Source: Trochalopteron elliotii
Lineage: Eukaryota; Chordata; Aves; Passeriformes; Leiothrichidae
Direction: 5' to 3'
Assembly: GCA_024734555.1 (NCBI GenBank)
Contig: JANPWX010000476.1
Location: 489,021-553,020 of the forward strand
DNA: 64,000 bases
The notes below the pieces were generated by a model. It saw only the letters and a list, made by a program, of their open reading frames with translations. It was not told where the DNA came from and did not search any database. Of the stretch, positions 1 through 13,700 are shown piece by piece (position 1 is the stretch's first letter; each line of letters begins with the position of its first letter). The translations under genes were made by a program, and so were the position numbers.

Positions 1-3000
1 TAAATGGCATTTCATATTTCAGTATCCTTAACTGGCAGCAGCGGCTGGAGCTGCCAGCATGCCTGGCACAGTGCTCCGTGTTTGTTTTCAGCTCATCCAA
101 ATCCTTTTAGTGGCTCTGACCAACAAAACCAGTGGTCACTGAGATCTTGCAGCTTAGGCCTCCTCCTCAGCACTTTGACCAAACAACATCCTTCGCGGAT
201 ACCACAAGCACCATTACAAGGAACTTGAAAAGCTCACAGCTGTGAGAATGGGGAGAGTCACAGCAATGAAGTTTCCCAAGATGCTGCTGCATATGTGGGG
301 CTTGTCACAGTGATGAGGGGTCAGGAGAGAGGATGATGGACACACCCTGAAATACATTGCTGGTAACTAGGGAAGCCCAGCTGGATAAACCACTGGCTCT
401 GCAGGTGTGGATGTGCATGTAGCACTCACTTGAGGAAGAGCAGTGAGGGTGGAAGGAAAGACCCTGGGCCTGCTGTGTCCAAGCCTGCCATAAGAAGCAA
501 GGAATTAACAATAATTAAGGAGTACATGTCATCTTCAGTGTGTGAATAACTTCACAAGTTAAATAACAGAATTTGTACTGAAATTCTTTATCTACTTTAT
601 TCCACATAAATTTTTTTTCTTGTCTTCCTCTTTGAATCAAGTTTTCTAGTACCAATGCATGAAAAAATAGCTCATCTAATCTCATTTTTTCAATGCACCC
701 GATGCCCAAAGTTTGAAATGGGAAAAAAGACATGAATCTCCTGGTTAAGTAAATGAGAAACAGATCAGGTGACCACGGATGAGCCTGGCTCTTCTCATTA
801 AAACCATATTTTGCTAAGAAGATAGCATAACAAAAATTAAATAATAATAAAAATAAAACAGGCCATATAAGCTGTTCCATCCTGAAAACTGCTGACTTTG
901 TGAGCCACCTAGTGTATTCCCAAGGCCTCACGGAGGTCAGCCATCGCTTCAGGGGAAATGAAAGCTGGATACCACAGACAGGCTTCACCTCATGTGATCC
1001 ACACTGGAGAAAGAACCTCCATGGGAAGGAATACTGCTTTCTGGCCAGCTGCCAAAGACTAATAATATACATTTACCACCACCAAGTCCTTTCTATTTAG
1101 CACACAATTAATGCATCCACAAACAAAGCTCCTTCCTCCAAGCCTTTCTTGAGCCCCTCTTCCAGGAGGACACTTGCCCATCAATGCTTTTGGGCTTCTT
1201 GATCACAGGAGGCAATTTCCAAGTGCAGGGCACGCTGCACCGAATATCTTCCCATCATTTCAGATTTTGTTGCTGTCGGGCTGTTCCTTTTCAACTTAAA
1301 ATGAAAACAGCTGAAAAATGTGTTTCAGTTAGATAAACAACTCATGCGCTTCCCTTGTGCTCACCCAACCAACTGCACCGTAGATCAGCCTAATTTGGCC
1401 AAAAATCACCTGATTTCCCTCTGGATCTTTCCAGTTTTTGATCTGTGTCACTGTGTCAGGTCACCCTGGACAGAAAAAGAGCAGAGGGAAAGGCTAAAGC
1501 TGTTATGCAGCTCCCACTGCTGTGCTGGTGCATCATGTAACCCAGGAGAGAAGCAGCACTACAACGGTGTGCCTCCTACTGAGGGGCTAAAGTTCTTTCT
1601 TTCCAGGGTCATGAAGACAATGCAATGAAGCAACATTCATCTGTGTTGTGCTGCCCTAGAATAAGAAAAGAAAACTTCACCTCCCCATACATACTTCCAC
1701 AACTGAGCTCTGATCACCCCACGTCTGTTCCCTACCTCTGCAAGTTTTTAATGATGAATTATCATCATTAAATAGATGTCAGAAGCATCTGAGATCTGTA
1801 GCATGGTTTCTTCAGGAACTATTTTATTATTATGTATTTTAGGAACCATTATTAGGGTTGAAGAAAATTACCACCCTTATGCCTTGCCAAAATATCCCCT
1901 GAATCACTTTTCAAAGGCATTTTCTTTGTGAGATTCCTTTGCATTAAATCATATTTGTCACAACACCAGCATGCCATGACTTCGGTGTATAATTTAAAAA
2001 ATAAACAAAACTTCAAATAACAATATCTTCACTGAAGATATGTATTGCACAATGTCAGTATCCTGTTTAAGTTACTACATGTCCTAAAATACACCAGACC
2101 AGGTCCTCTGGACACAGTGCAGCTCCTTTGAGCAATATTGCAGATAAAATCTGATACGGAAGTTGACAAATTCCCATGGTGGAATAAAGTTGTTACTTGG
2201 GAACTCTTGGGGAAGTATTTCTGCTGCTCAATGCAGTGCTTAAGGCAAGCAGGAGATCCCGAGTCAACCAGGAGACACACATCTCCTCCAGAGGAATGAG
2301 AACAGAGGCAGGAGCTATGAAGAAAGCTATGAAGCTATTTATTTCTCCCTAGCACGTACAGCAGGATCCTGAGCTCCCGCATTTAGCAAGGGCAGTTGCA
2401 GAAAGAGCAGGTCATTCAAGAGCCCTCCAGACCATTGGTATCAGCTGCTTTCAGTCCCCTGTGACTACTAGAGAGCTATAAAATCACGCAGCCTCGCTGT
2501 GCTGCGCTCCTGCCCAGGAGAGTAGAGCAGGGAAATAGGAAGGTGAGGTTTAAATCACTTCCACACATCTCCTGGCTCCAATCCATGTGTCCCAGATCCA
2601 GGTCATTTTAACCAGCTTTTTATAAATTGTCACTCAAACGATAAGAATACTAATCCACCGCAATGTGCTTCCTGCCAGGAACCTGAATATTAATCCATAA
2701 ACTGTTCTCTCATATCACACGGAGATGTGTTGGTTTTAACTGCTCATGGCTGACATGTCCTATTAGTGAGGCTTTTCTTCTTCCAAGACAGACAAAAGTA
2801 GCATTGTACATACAGTAGCAAGTTTGCTTGCTTTTGGGGAGGCAGAGGTTATTTCAGTATATCAAAATATCTTTTAGTTTTAGAAATAAATTAATTTTTA
2901 TACTTGAAGTTCCTGGAATTTCTGAAGGAGAATTTGCTTTGGTCTGGCCATATTTGGCAAAATGAAAATCTGCATCTACAGCTCCTTCTGGCCAAAATGT

Positions 3001-5475
3001 TAAAAACCTTGAAGTTCCAAAACCCACAATGGATGAAATGCAGGAATGCTGTAATAGAATCAGTAAAAAAGTTTAAATGTGAACCAGGGTGTGAAGTGGC
3101 ATAGGCCTTTACTGACATGCCTGACCAATGCAGCATGCTAACGCTGTCCAAATGTCATAGAGCTAATCTCCTCCATTTACCCACAGCTCAAACCTCCTAA
3201 TAAAATCATTCCTCAGGAATTACTAGTTTTAAATATTAGGAGATGATATCAAGGAGAGCTTCAAGTCACATTTTTATATACAGCAGACTTAGGGAATTGA
3301 TCAAGTCTATAGGAGAGAGTTTACAACAAAATTTAAACCCAACTTTCCCCTGTTGTTCCGATGTCTAAAAAGAGAGCAAGGGAACCCTAAGGGGCATTTC
3401 AGGGTTTACACTGCACTGGCAGAACAGCCTCATTGCTTTCCTCCACTGTATGCTCCCAGAACCAAAAGGAGCCCAGTTCCTAATATACTAAAGAGTTTTA
3501 ATTGTTAGGGGAGAATATCACAGGCACATTGTTGAGTTCAATGTCGTAACTTCATTTGTATGACAGTGGTTTAATTTAGTTTTAAATCTTGGCAATAAAG
3601 TAAATTAAAAGAAATCAATCTCTTCCATCTGTATAGAACTTACCAGAAAGATATCAATATATTAATAATGTATTTTTTCTCTTATTAATTTCACAGATAT
3701 CTGATGTGGCAGGCCACGTGTGTGGTATTTTCAAGGCATTCTCTCCTCCTAAGGCTATCACAACTCTGCAGATCAAGACATGGAAGAGATGCTGACAAGT
3801 ATCTATATATAAAGATTCTGGTCAAGCCTAAGGATTTTGCCCATAGGAGGTTAATTTTGGTAAGGGATATTTCTTCATTAAAACATGATTTTATGCAAAA
3901 TGTGTAGAACTGCCAAATAAAGTAACAACATAATAACGAATATCCAAGGTGTAGCTAATCACTACAAAGCACCAGCTTTGCAGTAATTCCAGTAACTTTT
4001 CTAAAAGCAAAATGCACCAACTGGGACCATCAATTGGGGATGACCATCAGTATGCTCTTCTGTCAAGGGCTGGATGACAAACCTGTACACTGAGAAGTCA
4101 CATTACAAAGGACATCTCAAACCCATAATTAGGTCTCACCTTCCCTTCTCCTTCATTAAGAATGAAAGTGAAGCAAGAGCCTCATGATGACCCAGTGGAA
4201 AGCACTAACACCCAAACCGGTTGCAGGGTCATCACACCACCCATCTTTCTAAAGCTGTCAAGAAATGTTTGTCATTCCAGTACTGCTTGCATCTCCCAAA
4301 TGCTAAGATAACACACTCATCAATCTCAAAAGAGGGGTTGAAAAATAAATACTTCTGAGTCATGTTACTAAGAGGGATTCCAAACACTATTAATTTTAGC
4401 TTGGAAACCAATTAAGACACCAAATCAAATTACTGCCCCTCTTTTTAAGGTATAATGACCTCTTCATTTGTGTAAATTTATTTGTTTTGTGCCAGTGATC
4501 CTTTCAAAAGCCTTAGAAGCTTAAACAACATTAATTTTAATGTGACTTCTGCCAACAGGAAGATTTTTGCCAAAAAACAGTCAAAGATGGACGAAATAGG
4601 ATAATTCTATCTTTGAAGGCTATTCTTAAAATAAAAGCATAATAAGAAACATAATGACATAAAAGCAAGACTTGTTCTAAGTACTGCATGAGCATCAATA
4701 TGCTGGAATAAATTGGTGCTTTCCACATGAAACCTGGGGTAGCTTTTGTTCCCTTCAGCCCCACTGCAGCTTCTTCCTCACAAGTGCCGTTACAGCAGCA
4801 CTTCTCAAAGAAAGTGTCCAAAACTGCACACAAGAAAAGAGTTATTAAAGCAGGAACTCCCTGCCCAGCAAAAGGGCTCAAGCTCCTGCAGCTCATGCCA
4901 TGGTTATTACCAGAGCAGTGAACTCCCAACAGTTTTTAATATGGACACAGAAATGCCACTCTTGTCAGGTTTGTCTTCCAGGTGCCTAAAATGTCACCTT
5001 TGTTTGCTAAATGTCAGTCCAATATGAAAATTTCTGAGTATCTACTGGAAAAAAAAAACCAAAACAAAACACTACCTTGCACCTCAGTGTCCTGATTTTC
5101 CCTGAGTGCCAGTATTCATCCATCTGAGATGATGGGTCTTCTGGGGGAACTATTTCCAACTCCTTCCATTCCATAGCAACGTAGAAGCTTTGACTACATG
5201 GGTCTTGCTAAAGTGGGATGGTTGGGACTGGTGCTTTGTTCAATCACAAGGAAAAAAGGAAAACACTCATCTGGATTCAGTAGGACACTTGACTGAGGCA
5301 TTTCATGCAAGGCGTTAAAGCCAGACTGCACCACTGGAGTTTTGCACATTGTCTTCATTCTCCATGAAACTAAACCCAGAATCATGAAAAGTCTTTTTGT
5401 GGTAATGGAAATGCATTATAGTATCTCATCCTGGATCAAAACCTTTGTTTAGGCAAGTAAGAATACATATATAAA
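1..5475. other. Gene-free AT-rich DNA, presumed COX10 intron 4
   Basis: No recognisable exon, RNA gene or transposon was found here. The only notable item is a 185-codon open frame on the minus strand at 515-1072, listed separately. The assignment to intron 4 is an inference from COX10 exon 4 lying at 46193-46317 on the minus strand, with no later exon seen between there and base 1. Confidence 0.5.
515..1072 (-). other. Unrecognised 185-codon open frame
   Basis: This frame begins with ATG and runs 185 codons before its stop, which is long for AT-rich sequence. The product has a hydrophobic patch near the middle (IWPVLFLLLFNFCYAIFLA) that could be read as one membrane segment, followed by a basic C-terminal half. 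I recognise no domain. A HPWSPDL stretch faintly recalls the HPPYSPDL motif of mariner-type transposases, but nothing around it supports that. No splice partners or promoter are evident. It may be chance, a decayed transposon, or part of a non-coding transcript. Confidence 0.15.
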
Positions 5476-5764
5476 GAAAGACAGGGACTTCTTCCAAGGA
5501 CATGGAGTGACAGGGGGAAATGACTTCCCACTGTCAGAGGGCAGGTTTACCTGGAATTTTAGGAAAAAATTCTTCCCTGTGTGGGTGAGAAGGCACAGAT
5601 TGCCCAGAGAAGCTGCAGCTGCCCCATCCCTGAAAGTGTCCAAAGCCAGGCTGGACAGGGCTTGGAGCAACCTGGGATAGTGGAAAATATCCCCACCATG
5701 GCAAGGGGTGGCACTGGATGAGCTTTATGGTCCATTCCAACCTAAACCATCCTGGGATTCTGTG
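5476..5764 (+). mobile_element. CR1 LINE 3' fragment
   Basis: The segment reads as the 3' end of a chicken-repeat-1 non-LTR retrotransposon. It contains the GCCCAGAGAAGCTGCAGCTGCCCCATCC block, the GGGCTTGGAGCAACCTGG block, and a tail ending in GATTCTGTG. It is 5' truncated, as is usual for CR1, and carries no intact reverse transcriptase. It lies antisense to COX10. The short ORFs here on both strands are CR1-derived. Confidence 0.9.
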
Positions 5765-7540
5765 TAAGAAGAAAAAAACAAAGGACTGGAAGTCCAGCAT
5801 TGATGTTCCACTGATCATTGCTGGCAAGTAGAGGAGAAAACAAAGAATTTAATTTGCTAATCCTCGAGTGCAGATGCATATGTGATGCTACCCAACACAT
5901 ATATGCACCTATGGAAAAGGAAAATCATACCAAAATCAAAACATAAAAGTTACGAGGTCCTCTGAAAAAAGAATTGCAAAATCAAATCACTTGCTTTAAA
6001 AAAAACCCCAACATTACAAACCGAAACTCAAAAAAATATTACCATACTTCTACAACCAAAAATATATGGTGAAACATCTACTTTTGACCAGATTTCAAGT
6101 TCTTCAATGAGGAAAGTGTGTGCAGATACCTGAGAAACACTAACTTTACAATTCCAAAACAAGCCTGTAAGAAGTTCTTACTCCAAAACAAAAGTATCTA
6201 TAAAATACATCCCAAGAAAAAACAATATGCTTAACAATTCACATCATATTACCATTCAAACAAATTTCCCTGTGTAGGTACATTCTTAAACGTATCCCTC
6301 CATTTAATTACATTGTAGTTCTTGTTTAGACAAGTCCCAAGATGCTCTTACATGATAATCACTAGATATGAAGTGGTGAAATGAATTGCAACATTCAGTA
6401 AATGCTCCTTATGAACTAAGATTTATAGAGGAAGCATGAAATTAAATGATCAAAGCACATGGTTACTATAGCTGTATGTTATACTGGGGGAAAAAAAAGA
6501 ATAAATAAATTAAAATAATAATTGAAAATTATAAATATCTGGGCACAGATATTTCTCTTACCAAAACTGCTGCAGAAGTAATGCTCAGCCCACCTATTTA
6601 ACTGAAGTATTAAAATGAGAAAGAAATCAAAGTGCATTTTACAAGTGTCGTTTAAACACTGAACAAATCATGAAGATAACTGACAGAATTGTGTGATTTA
6701 GTAAGTACAATTTTTTATTAGCTCTACCCTTAGGCGCTTGTTTAAAAAGTCGAGGTAAACTCTCAGTTTCACTGTGTAAAAAAATTCCAGCTTTGAAAAA
6801 CAATCAGAAATTACACAAATAGCTCCAATTGTGGTCCCAGGACCAGCAAATAAAAAATAAAAGAAGTGCCAAGAGGAAAAAGGAACTTGGCACCATGTGC
6901 CTTGTCCTAGTGCAGTGCTGGGCACCCACCCCGTCACACTCCTTGGCCATGTCTCTCTAAACATATGTCCATACAAACAAAGGTTTAAAATATATTTCTT
7001 AAACTAAACTATACCCAAGGTAAGTTTGGAAGATTGCTCATAGGCTTTACAAGCACTTCATTTACACACCAGCATACGCATTTAGTACATAAATATTTAT
7101 AGTTTGGCAGCTCCCTTTCCCAACCTGCAAAGGTTTTCTCTGTTGGGTTTCACCAGTGATATTTCTTTTGAATTTACACATTTCCAGACACTTTGCTCAG
7201 ACAGCCTTGATGGAGAATAGTTGTGCCTATTAGCAGACAAGCTGCTGACAATCAAGCCAAGCTTATAAAAGCTGGCAGGGAGATAATGAAGGGAAGGGGG
7301 AGGGGAAGGGGCACGGTGACCTGCAAATACTGAGATGCCACAGAAAGACCTAGTCAGTTCCTGAGGCTTTCCTTTTTCCTGAGTTTCTTCTCTCATTCCA
7401 GAGTACTTCCGTCAAACCCCACCTTAGTCAGCCATCCTGTGGTCCAGCACCACTCGGTTCTTAGCAAACACAGCCTTTGATTAAAAAAAGAATTATAGAC
7501 AGCAAGACAAACCATATTTATAGATATATAATTGTAGAAA
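5765..7540. other. Intronic AT-rich DNA, no feature seen
   Basis: This stretch has short A-rich runs (for example around 6000 and 6490) and no recognisable exon or repeat family. It is presumed COX10 intron 4. Confidence 0.5.
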
Positions 7541-7716
7541 CATGGCATGGTTTGGAAAGAACCTTAAAGCCCTTCTTGTTCCAACACCCTACCATGGGCA
7601 GGGGCACCTACCTCTAGATAAGGTTGCTCCAAGCCTCAACCAACCTGGCCTTGGACACTTCCAGGGCCGGGGAGTCGCAGCCTCTCTGGGAAACATGTGC
7701 CAGGGCCTCACCATCT
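7541..7716 (-). mobile_element. CR1 LINE 3' fragment
   Basis: On the minus strand this is a diverged CR1 3' end. The complement blocks include CCATGGGCAGGGGCACC, GTTGCTCCAAGCCTC and CCTGGCCTTGGACACTTCC, followed by remains of the GCAGCCTCTCTGGG block. It is 5' truncated and in the COX10 sense orientation. The 60-residue plus-strand ORF here is only a shadow of this repeat. Confidence 0.9.
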
Positions 7717-10700
7717 CTATCTAAATATATCTAGAAGGGCTGTTTCTCCTACTTGACTGTTCAAAATAAGGCAAAGACAAAAACACCATTATTAATTCTG
7801 CTGTATCTTCTTGTCTTTCCTTCCCACAAATAAGCAGATTATGTTCTGCATTTTACAGAAGATACCTGTAAAATATCTTTTAGGAGAGGAAAAAAGGCAA
7901 GTGGGACTGGAAGTGCAGGAGATGTGTATCTGCACCTTCCCTGAAACTCTCTGAACACAGAAGACTGGTATTTTCACCATCACCAAGCTATGGCTCTGCA
8001 GGAAAGCAGCACAAGATCAAACCAAGTATGAACCAGAAAAGTCAGCGATGCAGCTGTCACCCCTGCAGGGCTCCAACTCTTTCCTCACCTGGATTTCCAC
8101 ACTGGGCACAGTCCATGGTGACAGATTTGCAGAAAGGCCACGGCCAGGCTTTGCCTTCTTATCCAGAGGACAAAAAGTAATTCCACTGTGCATTCCCAGC
8201 TTGTATTTCCTTAATGTCAGAGTTTTCTATTTCTTGGGTAGCATCAGATTACAGGGCACTTGGGTTTTATCTCAATACAAACTGGCTGGGGCAGGTCAGC
8301 ACAACAGCATGGGCACACTAGGACCTGCTCCTGCCCCAGCAAAGGCAAGTTCAGACACTCTGTGCTTCACCCATCCCAGCACTCACACCATCACCACTTC
8401 CCAAAGGAGGAGCTTCACCAGCACTTCCCAGCACGGTGCCAGACCAGACAGTGGTTTTATTCAGACAGCGAGTTTTTTCTTTAGACAGCACTGGAATTCT
8501 TTCAGGCTAGATAAAATCTAAATTTTTCCATGCAAAGAACTAAAATACTCATAAAAAACACAGGACCTCATTTAAGTTCTCATACTCCTCAGTCATTCAG
8601 TTTTGGCGACTGTTGAGGGAGAATTTCTTTTTTTTTTTGACCCTGAATGACTTTCCCAATGCATCTTACAGGTGAAGGGGGTTGTGGCTGCTGCCCTCCC
8701 ACCCAATCATTAATTAAACATGCAGAGGTCTGACGTAAACAATGGTACAGATTAAAACTGGACTGTGATACATAAGAAGTAAGTATGTAGATAGGTTTTG
8801 GAAAACAGACTGTTAGCAATTATTTTTGGTGTTTATTTAGAATCTTTGTTTAAAATAGGTAACAAGAAGAATTGATGCTACTTAACAACAGAAAGAGGAG
8901 AAAAGAGCAGGGAAACCCATCTGTCACTTCCAAACGATTGCCAGGAATTGTGAATCTCTTTAGGAACACAACTAATTACAAAAATATTTTCTAAGTAACA
9001 TGGAAATTCTGTTTAATCAGAATTATCTGAGTTCAAAGAGCCATGAGAAGCAGGAACAGCACCCTTGTCCTGACACCCAGGGGCTGCTGCTCTCCCAGAC
9101 ATCATGGCACTAACACAGAGCCAAGCTGCCGCCATTGTCAGGTTCATCCAAATACCTTTCCATTAACTAATCAAACAGGCATTTATCAGCCTGAGGAATA
9201 CGCAAACCTAAGGGGTTTTATGGAGGAGCTTTTCCCTTCATAAAGAATCCCGAAACTTTTAGTCCAGAAGGTCTTAGATTATCAGGCTACAGCCAGACTA
9301 GTACAAAGCATCCTTGATGTCTAGACCAAATGAAAAGATTAGCAGGTCTGTCCCAGAGCTGATTACACCAGGCTCATACTATTTTTCCAGTGGATGCTTT
9401 CATAATTAAATATCAAGTAACAGGAGGCACTTTAACATTTATGTCACCCTCACTTACAAAAACAACATGAAGTTTCTTTGCATTGAGAACTATGAAGTAT
9501 TAAAAAGTATTCTATGGCTGCAACAGCAACCTGTCAAGCTGTAAAGAGAAATCTAGATTTTAGTGAAGGGGATCCCTTGGGAATGCCATGTATCGGCAAA
9601 GCAGAGCAGCAATCACATTATGCCTGTAACTAATATGGACAAAGTGGAATGAGTAATAATAGCCAACAAAAAAACAACTTTCATTCTGATTAGCAATCAC
9701 AGACTAACAAGGCTTCAATTGCAATTTAAAATTAGGCAGCACCATCAATCACTCAGGTCTCTGCAAGCAGCAGCCACGGGGCCTGTGGAGAAGGCACCAG
9801 GGATACCCTGGGGGATGGATGAGATGGTAGCTCCGAGCTCTGTTAGGGAGCAGGGTTCCTCAGACACAGCAGTTTCTATGATCTGGAAGATCTGCAAACC
9901 CCAAAACCTCCAGCACAAGAAAGGGGCTAAAGGGAAGCTTCCCCAAGCTCCCAGTTTTTTCTAGTTAATTCTCTTGGCCTAGGCAGGTGCACCAGCTCTT
10001 TGGACTGAAGAAACATGACAGATTTTAGCTGTTTGGAATAGCTATTGCCCTTGCATGATGCAAATATATCACATTCAAATTCAGTCTAGGGCCACTCATA
10101 GGGAAAAAGTCCCCAAAACTGGATTTCCAAATGGAATGAGTCCTTGCTAGAGGAATAAACAGGCAAATAATGGACCTATTAAACAACATTCATACTTTTT
10201 TGGTAATTTCATCAAAAGACAAAACAACCAGCTAGGCTTTTATGGGAGCTTTTTGTTTTAAATAGCTGGGTGTAAAACTTGAGCAGGTTACTCAGCCTTC
10301 CTGTGGAGGCTGAACAAAGAGAAGGTGAACAAAGTTCTAACTAAGGGGAAGGGGCTGCGCTGCCCCTGGAGCACAGGGAACTATGCGATGCACAAGGGAT
10401 CACCCAACTTGTTCTGCCTGTTTTTTAAAGAAAATGAAAAGGATTTTTCTAACTGGGTCTTCCTGTCTGATACATGACTGACATATTTGGAAGCTGCAGA
10501 TTTTTATTTTTTTTCTCAAGGTATATAACAAGATAATCACTCCACTGTGAATAACAGGAATGATTTAAGGAAATAACTTTTATTTCTCATTATATGGAAG
10601 ATTACGTGAGCAGTTGCTATTATTACTATTATTGGCAATTAGCACCAGACAGCAATTTATAATTTCCAAACTCAGATACAAACATTAACAATTTGCCAAG

Positions 10701-13700
10701 AGGAAGCCATGTGTTATTCCCATTGCATGGGAAACAAATGATAGAATTCAAGTGATCTGTGCCTTTACAACTGAATTGGGAAGCTTATACAAGAGTTACG
10801 CAAATAGGACATTGGGGATAGTTTCAGTAGACTACAAATTATTCTGAGTCTCTGACTCCCAAACAAAATATTCTTAGTCTGAAGTCTCTTACACATGGAC
10901 TTTGCTACAAAGGAAGAAAACTTAAGAAACCACTCAGAAGAAAACACTAATAAAATTTTATAAAGAAAAATCACTTGTAAAACCATCATTATTAAGAATT
11001 ATACTTTGACTCTGGGAAGAGAACTCAGCTGATGTAAGTCTATCCTAATCCCATTTAATTGAGTTATAGAGATGTAAACCGCAAAAGAATCTGCCAGGAA
11101 AACAATCCCTGCTCACATTCTCTGCAAATGCTAGTCACTATAAATACAGAATAAACACGTAAGGATGAGCCACAGATGCAGGGATTTGGATGGACTATTA
11201 CGTGCTCAAAAGTACAGACATAATGCTTGGAGCAATGAATGTAGCTTTGTATCATGGGAAACCAACTTGTGCATGTGAGCCACATTTCTACCTCCCCATA
11301 CCGCCAAGAGAAGAGCAGGTAAGAGTCTGGGTTTGGGAATGCTTTAGAAGTGGAAATAAACACTGACTTCCCAAACTTCTGCAAGAATCCAGACTGGGGC
11401 TGAAGGTGGACCTCAAACACCACCAGCCTTGGCTGTGCAGACACATGTGGGCTCATCCTCCTCACTAGGAATTTTGGCTGTCCAGCACAGCCAACGGCAG
11501 ACCCACCAAGGAGTCACTCATGGGCTTGGGACATAAGCTGTGCTTTTGAGCTGATGCAGCACTGTAGCACCCACATCATCTCAGGCCTTCTCCTGGTGCT
11601 TCTCCTATGTCAGAGGGCAGAAGCTTCCCATGGAGCTGGGAAAAGGGGCTCTTTTAACAATAACTGACCCTGGGTCTTCCAGTAAGCAATAGCTTAAACA
11701 ATACTTTTCAGACAGAAGCAAAACATCTGACATTTTGTCCCCTTGAAGAACTAGCAAAAAGCTGAATTTCGGAGTACAGATGAGTTACAAACTGAACCAA
11801 TGAAGAATAGTAAGGAAAAAGCCAGTACAAAGGGATTTCTCAGCAGAATGATATACTAGACAAAAATAAAAGGATATACCATATGTTGAGTAATAAAATT
11901 GGCAAACCTAGTAAGGTTCAAATACTGCTATTATACACATCTGGGCAAAATGGGGAGGAAAAAAATCATTAAGCAATCTGAGAACCTCCAAACAAAGAAA
12001 CTGTAAAATTCTGAACTGTAAAGCAAAGGAAACACACTTAATCCCTCAGGAGTTTAAGTATGTATTTCAACTGACTTATACCATCCCTCACAAGGACGTG
12101 GAAGCACACAAAAACCTAGAGACACAATATAGCCACTGTGTGCTGCCGGCACAAAGCCAACTGGCTCCAGTACCCTCCAACCCTGGCACCTGTTGGGTTT
12201 ATCATCGGCACATGCATTACCTCCTTGGGGCACCCAGGGAAGAAAAAGGCTCCACCAAGTACCCATTTTTCAGCAAAATGCAGGATTGTGTGCTGACACT
12301 ATTTTAAATCAGGATTTCCAGCTGCAAAACAAGCCACCCTCAATGCTGAAGTCATTGTGACTTTTGTGCATTTCAAAGCAGTAAGCAGAAATACAGAACC
12401 AAGCAGTAAATAATATCATCCTGGCCTTGTGGAGCTGTTTCGTCTATAACCACAGATGTAACCTCTTCCCAGCCCCCCCTGAGGCTAATTCATTTATGAA
12501 TGTTCCTATTAAAAATAGGACTACTTGTGTAGTAGCTTAGTGTGCGGGGTGAGTAGGGGAGGCAGGATAAACACAGTTTAATGAATAAATGTCTTGGGAC
12601 AATATATCTCTTTCTATGGGTATGTGAGGTCTGGGTTCACCCTGCCGGGCTGTTATGGGGTGCCCCGCTAACACTCCCAGCACACCCCACCATGTAGGCT
12701 AGGTATTTTGGGGGCCTTTCCTTGTTTTGTTTTTTTTTTAACTCCAAAGTCCTGTGCCTACATCATAAGCTTAACAGGAAACTGCACACTAGGAGCCAGC
12801 TACTACTGCCTTGGATAATGATGTAAGGAATAATATATATTTCTAATGTTACATCAACACAAACTGCTCTTTTTAATTTTTATTTTTTGACAGAGCGGTT
12901 TATTAACTAATCCCGTGACTCTCGGCAAGATGGAAAGGTTCGTAATTGACAGCATTCTGCCTGTTATTAAAAAGTAGGAGGAGGGCTTGGCCCTATCAGA
13001 CAAAACAGGGTAAGCCAAAATGAGAACAGGATATGGGGGAATGTTATAGCTTACTTCAAATTGTACTTTGAGAAAAGGGAGTCTGGGGAGATCAGGGCAG
13101 ATGGGGGAAAAGAGAAAGAGTGTTGCTGCCCAATAGCACTGGGGAAGCTTTCCAGAATGTTTTCAGAATGGCATGAAATCATTCCAGATAGCATGAAATA
13201 AACAACAGAAAAGCAAACTGTGGTAACATGATGTAAAGGGACACACAAAGGTGGCTTTGAACAATGCCAGGGTATGTGGGGATGAGACAGGACTAAGATG
13301 CCTTTGAATGCAGAAGGCACAAAAGCAAAAGTCTCTGCCACGTTTTTCATCCCTACAAACAGCAACTTCTGTTCAGGGCTTCTGGAAGAGCATGTAGTGG
13401 ATTTGGAAAAGTCTCTAGCCACAGAGAAAGACCATAATGGAAGATCTTCATTTAGGGGATGAGTTGGCAAGATCCTGACAGCTTTTGGCAGCTGTACTCA
13501 GAGTCCCACTGCCCACCTGTGGCTGCCCTTATTCCCCTGCCTGTCATTATCAGCCCATATCAAATGATAGAGAGATGGGGCAACCTTGGCAGTATGTGTG
13601 ACAGACAGGGAAGACGGGGACCACAGGAGGAGCTGCAGAAAGGTCTGAAATTACTGATGTGCCCCACAGCATGAAGGACACTTGCCATGCATGATGGATA

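Noticed and set aside
515..1072. Mariner-type transposase call for the 185-codon frame
   Set aside because: Only a short HPWSPDL resemblance; no terminal inverted repeats, no TA duplications and no other transposase motifs.
8048..8521. 157-codon plus-strand ORF
   Set aside because: No recognisable domain, second open frame overlapping it, moderate GC; length is plausible by chance in a window of this size.
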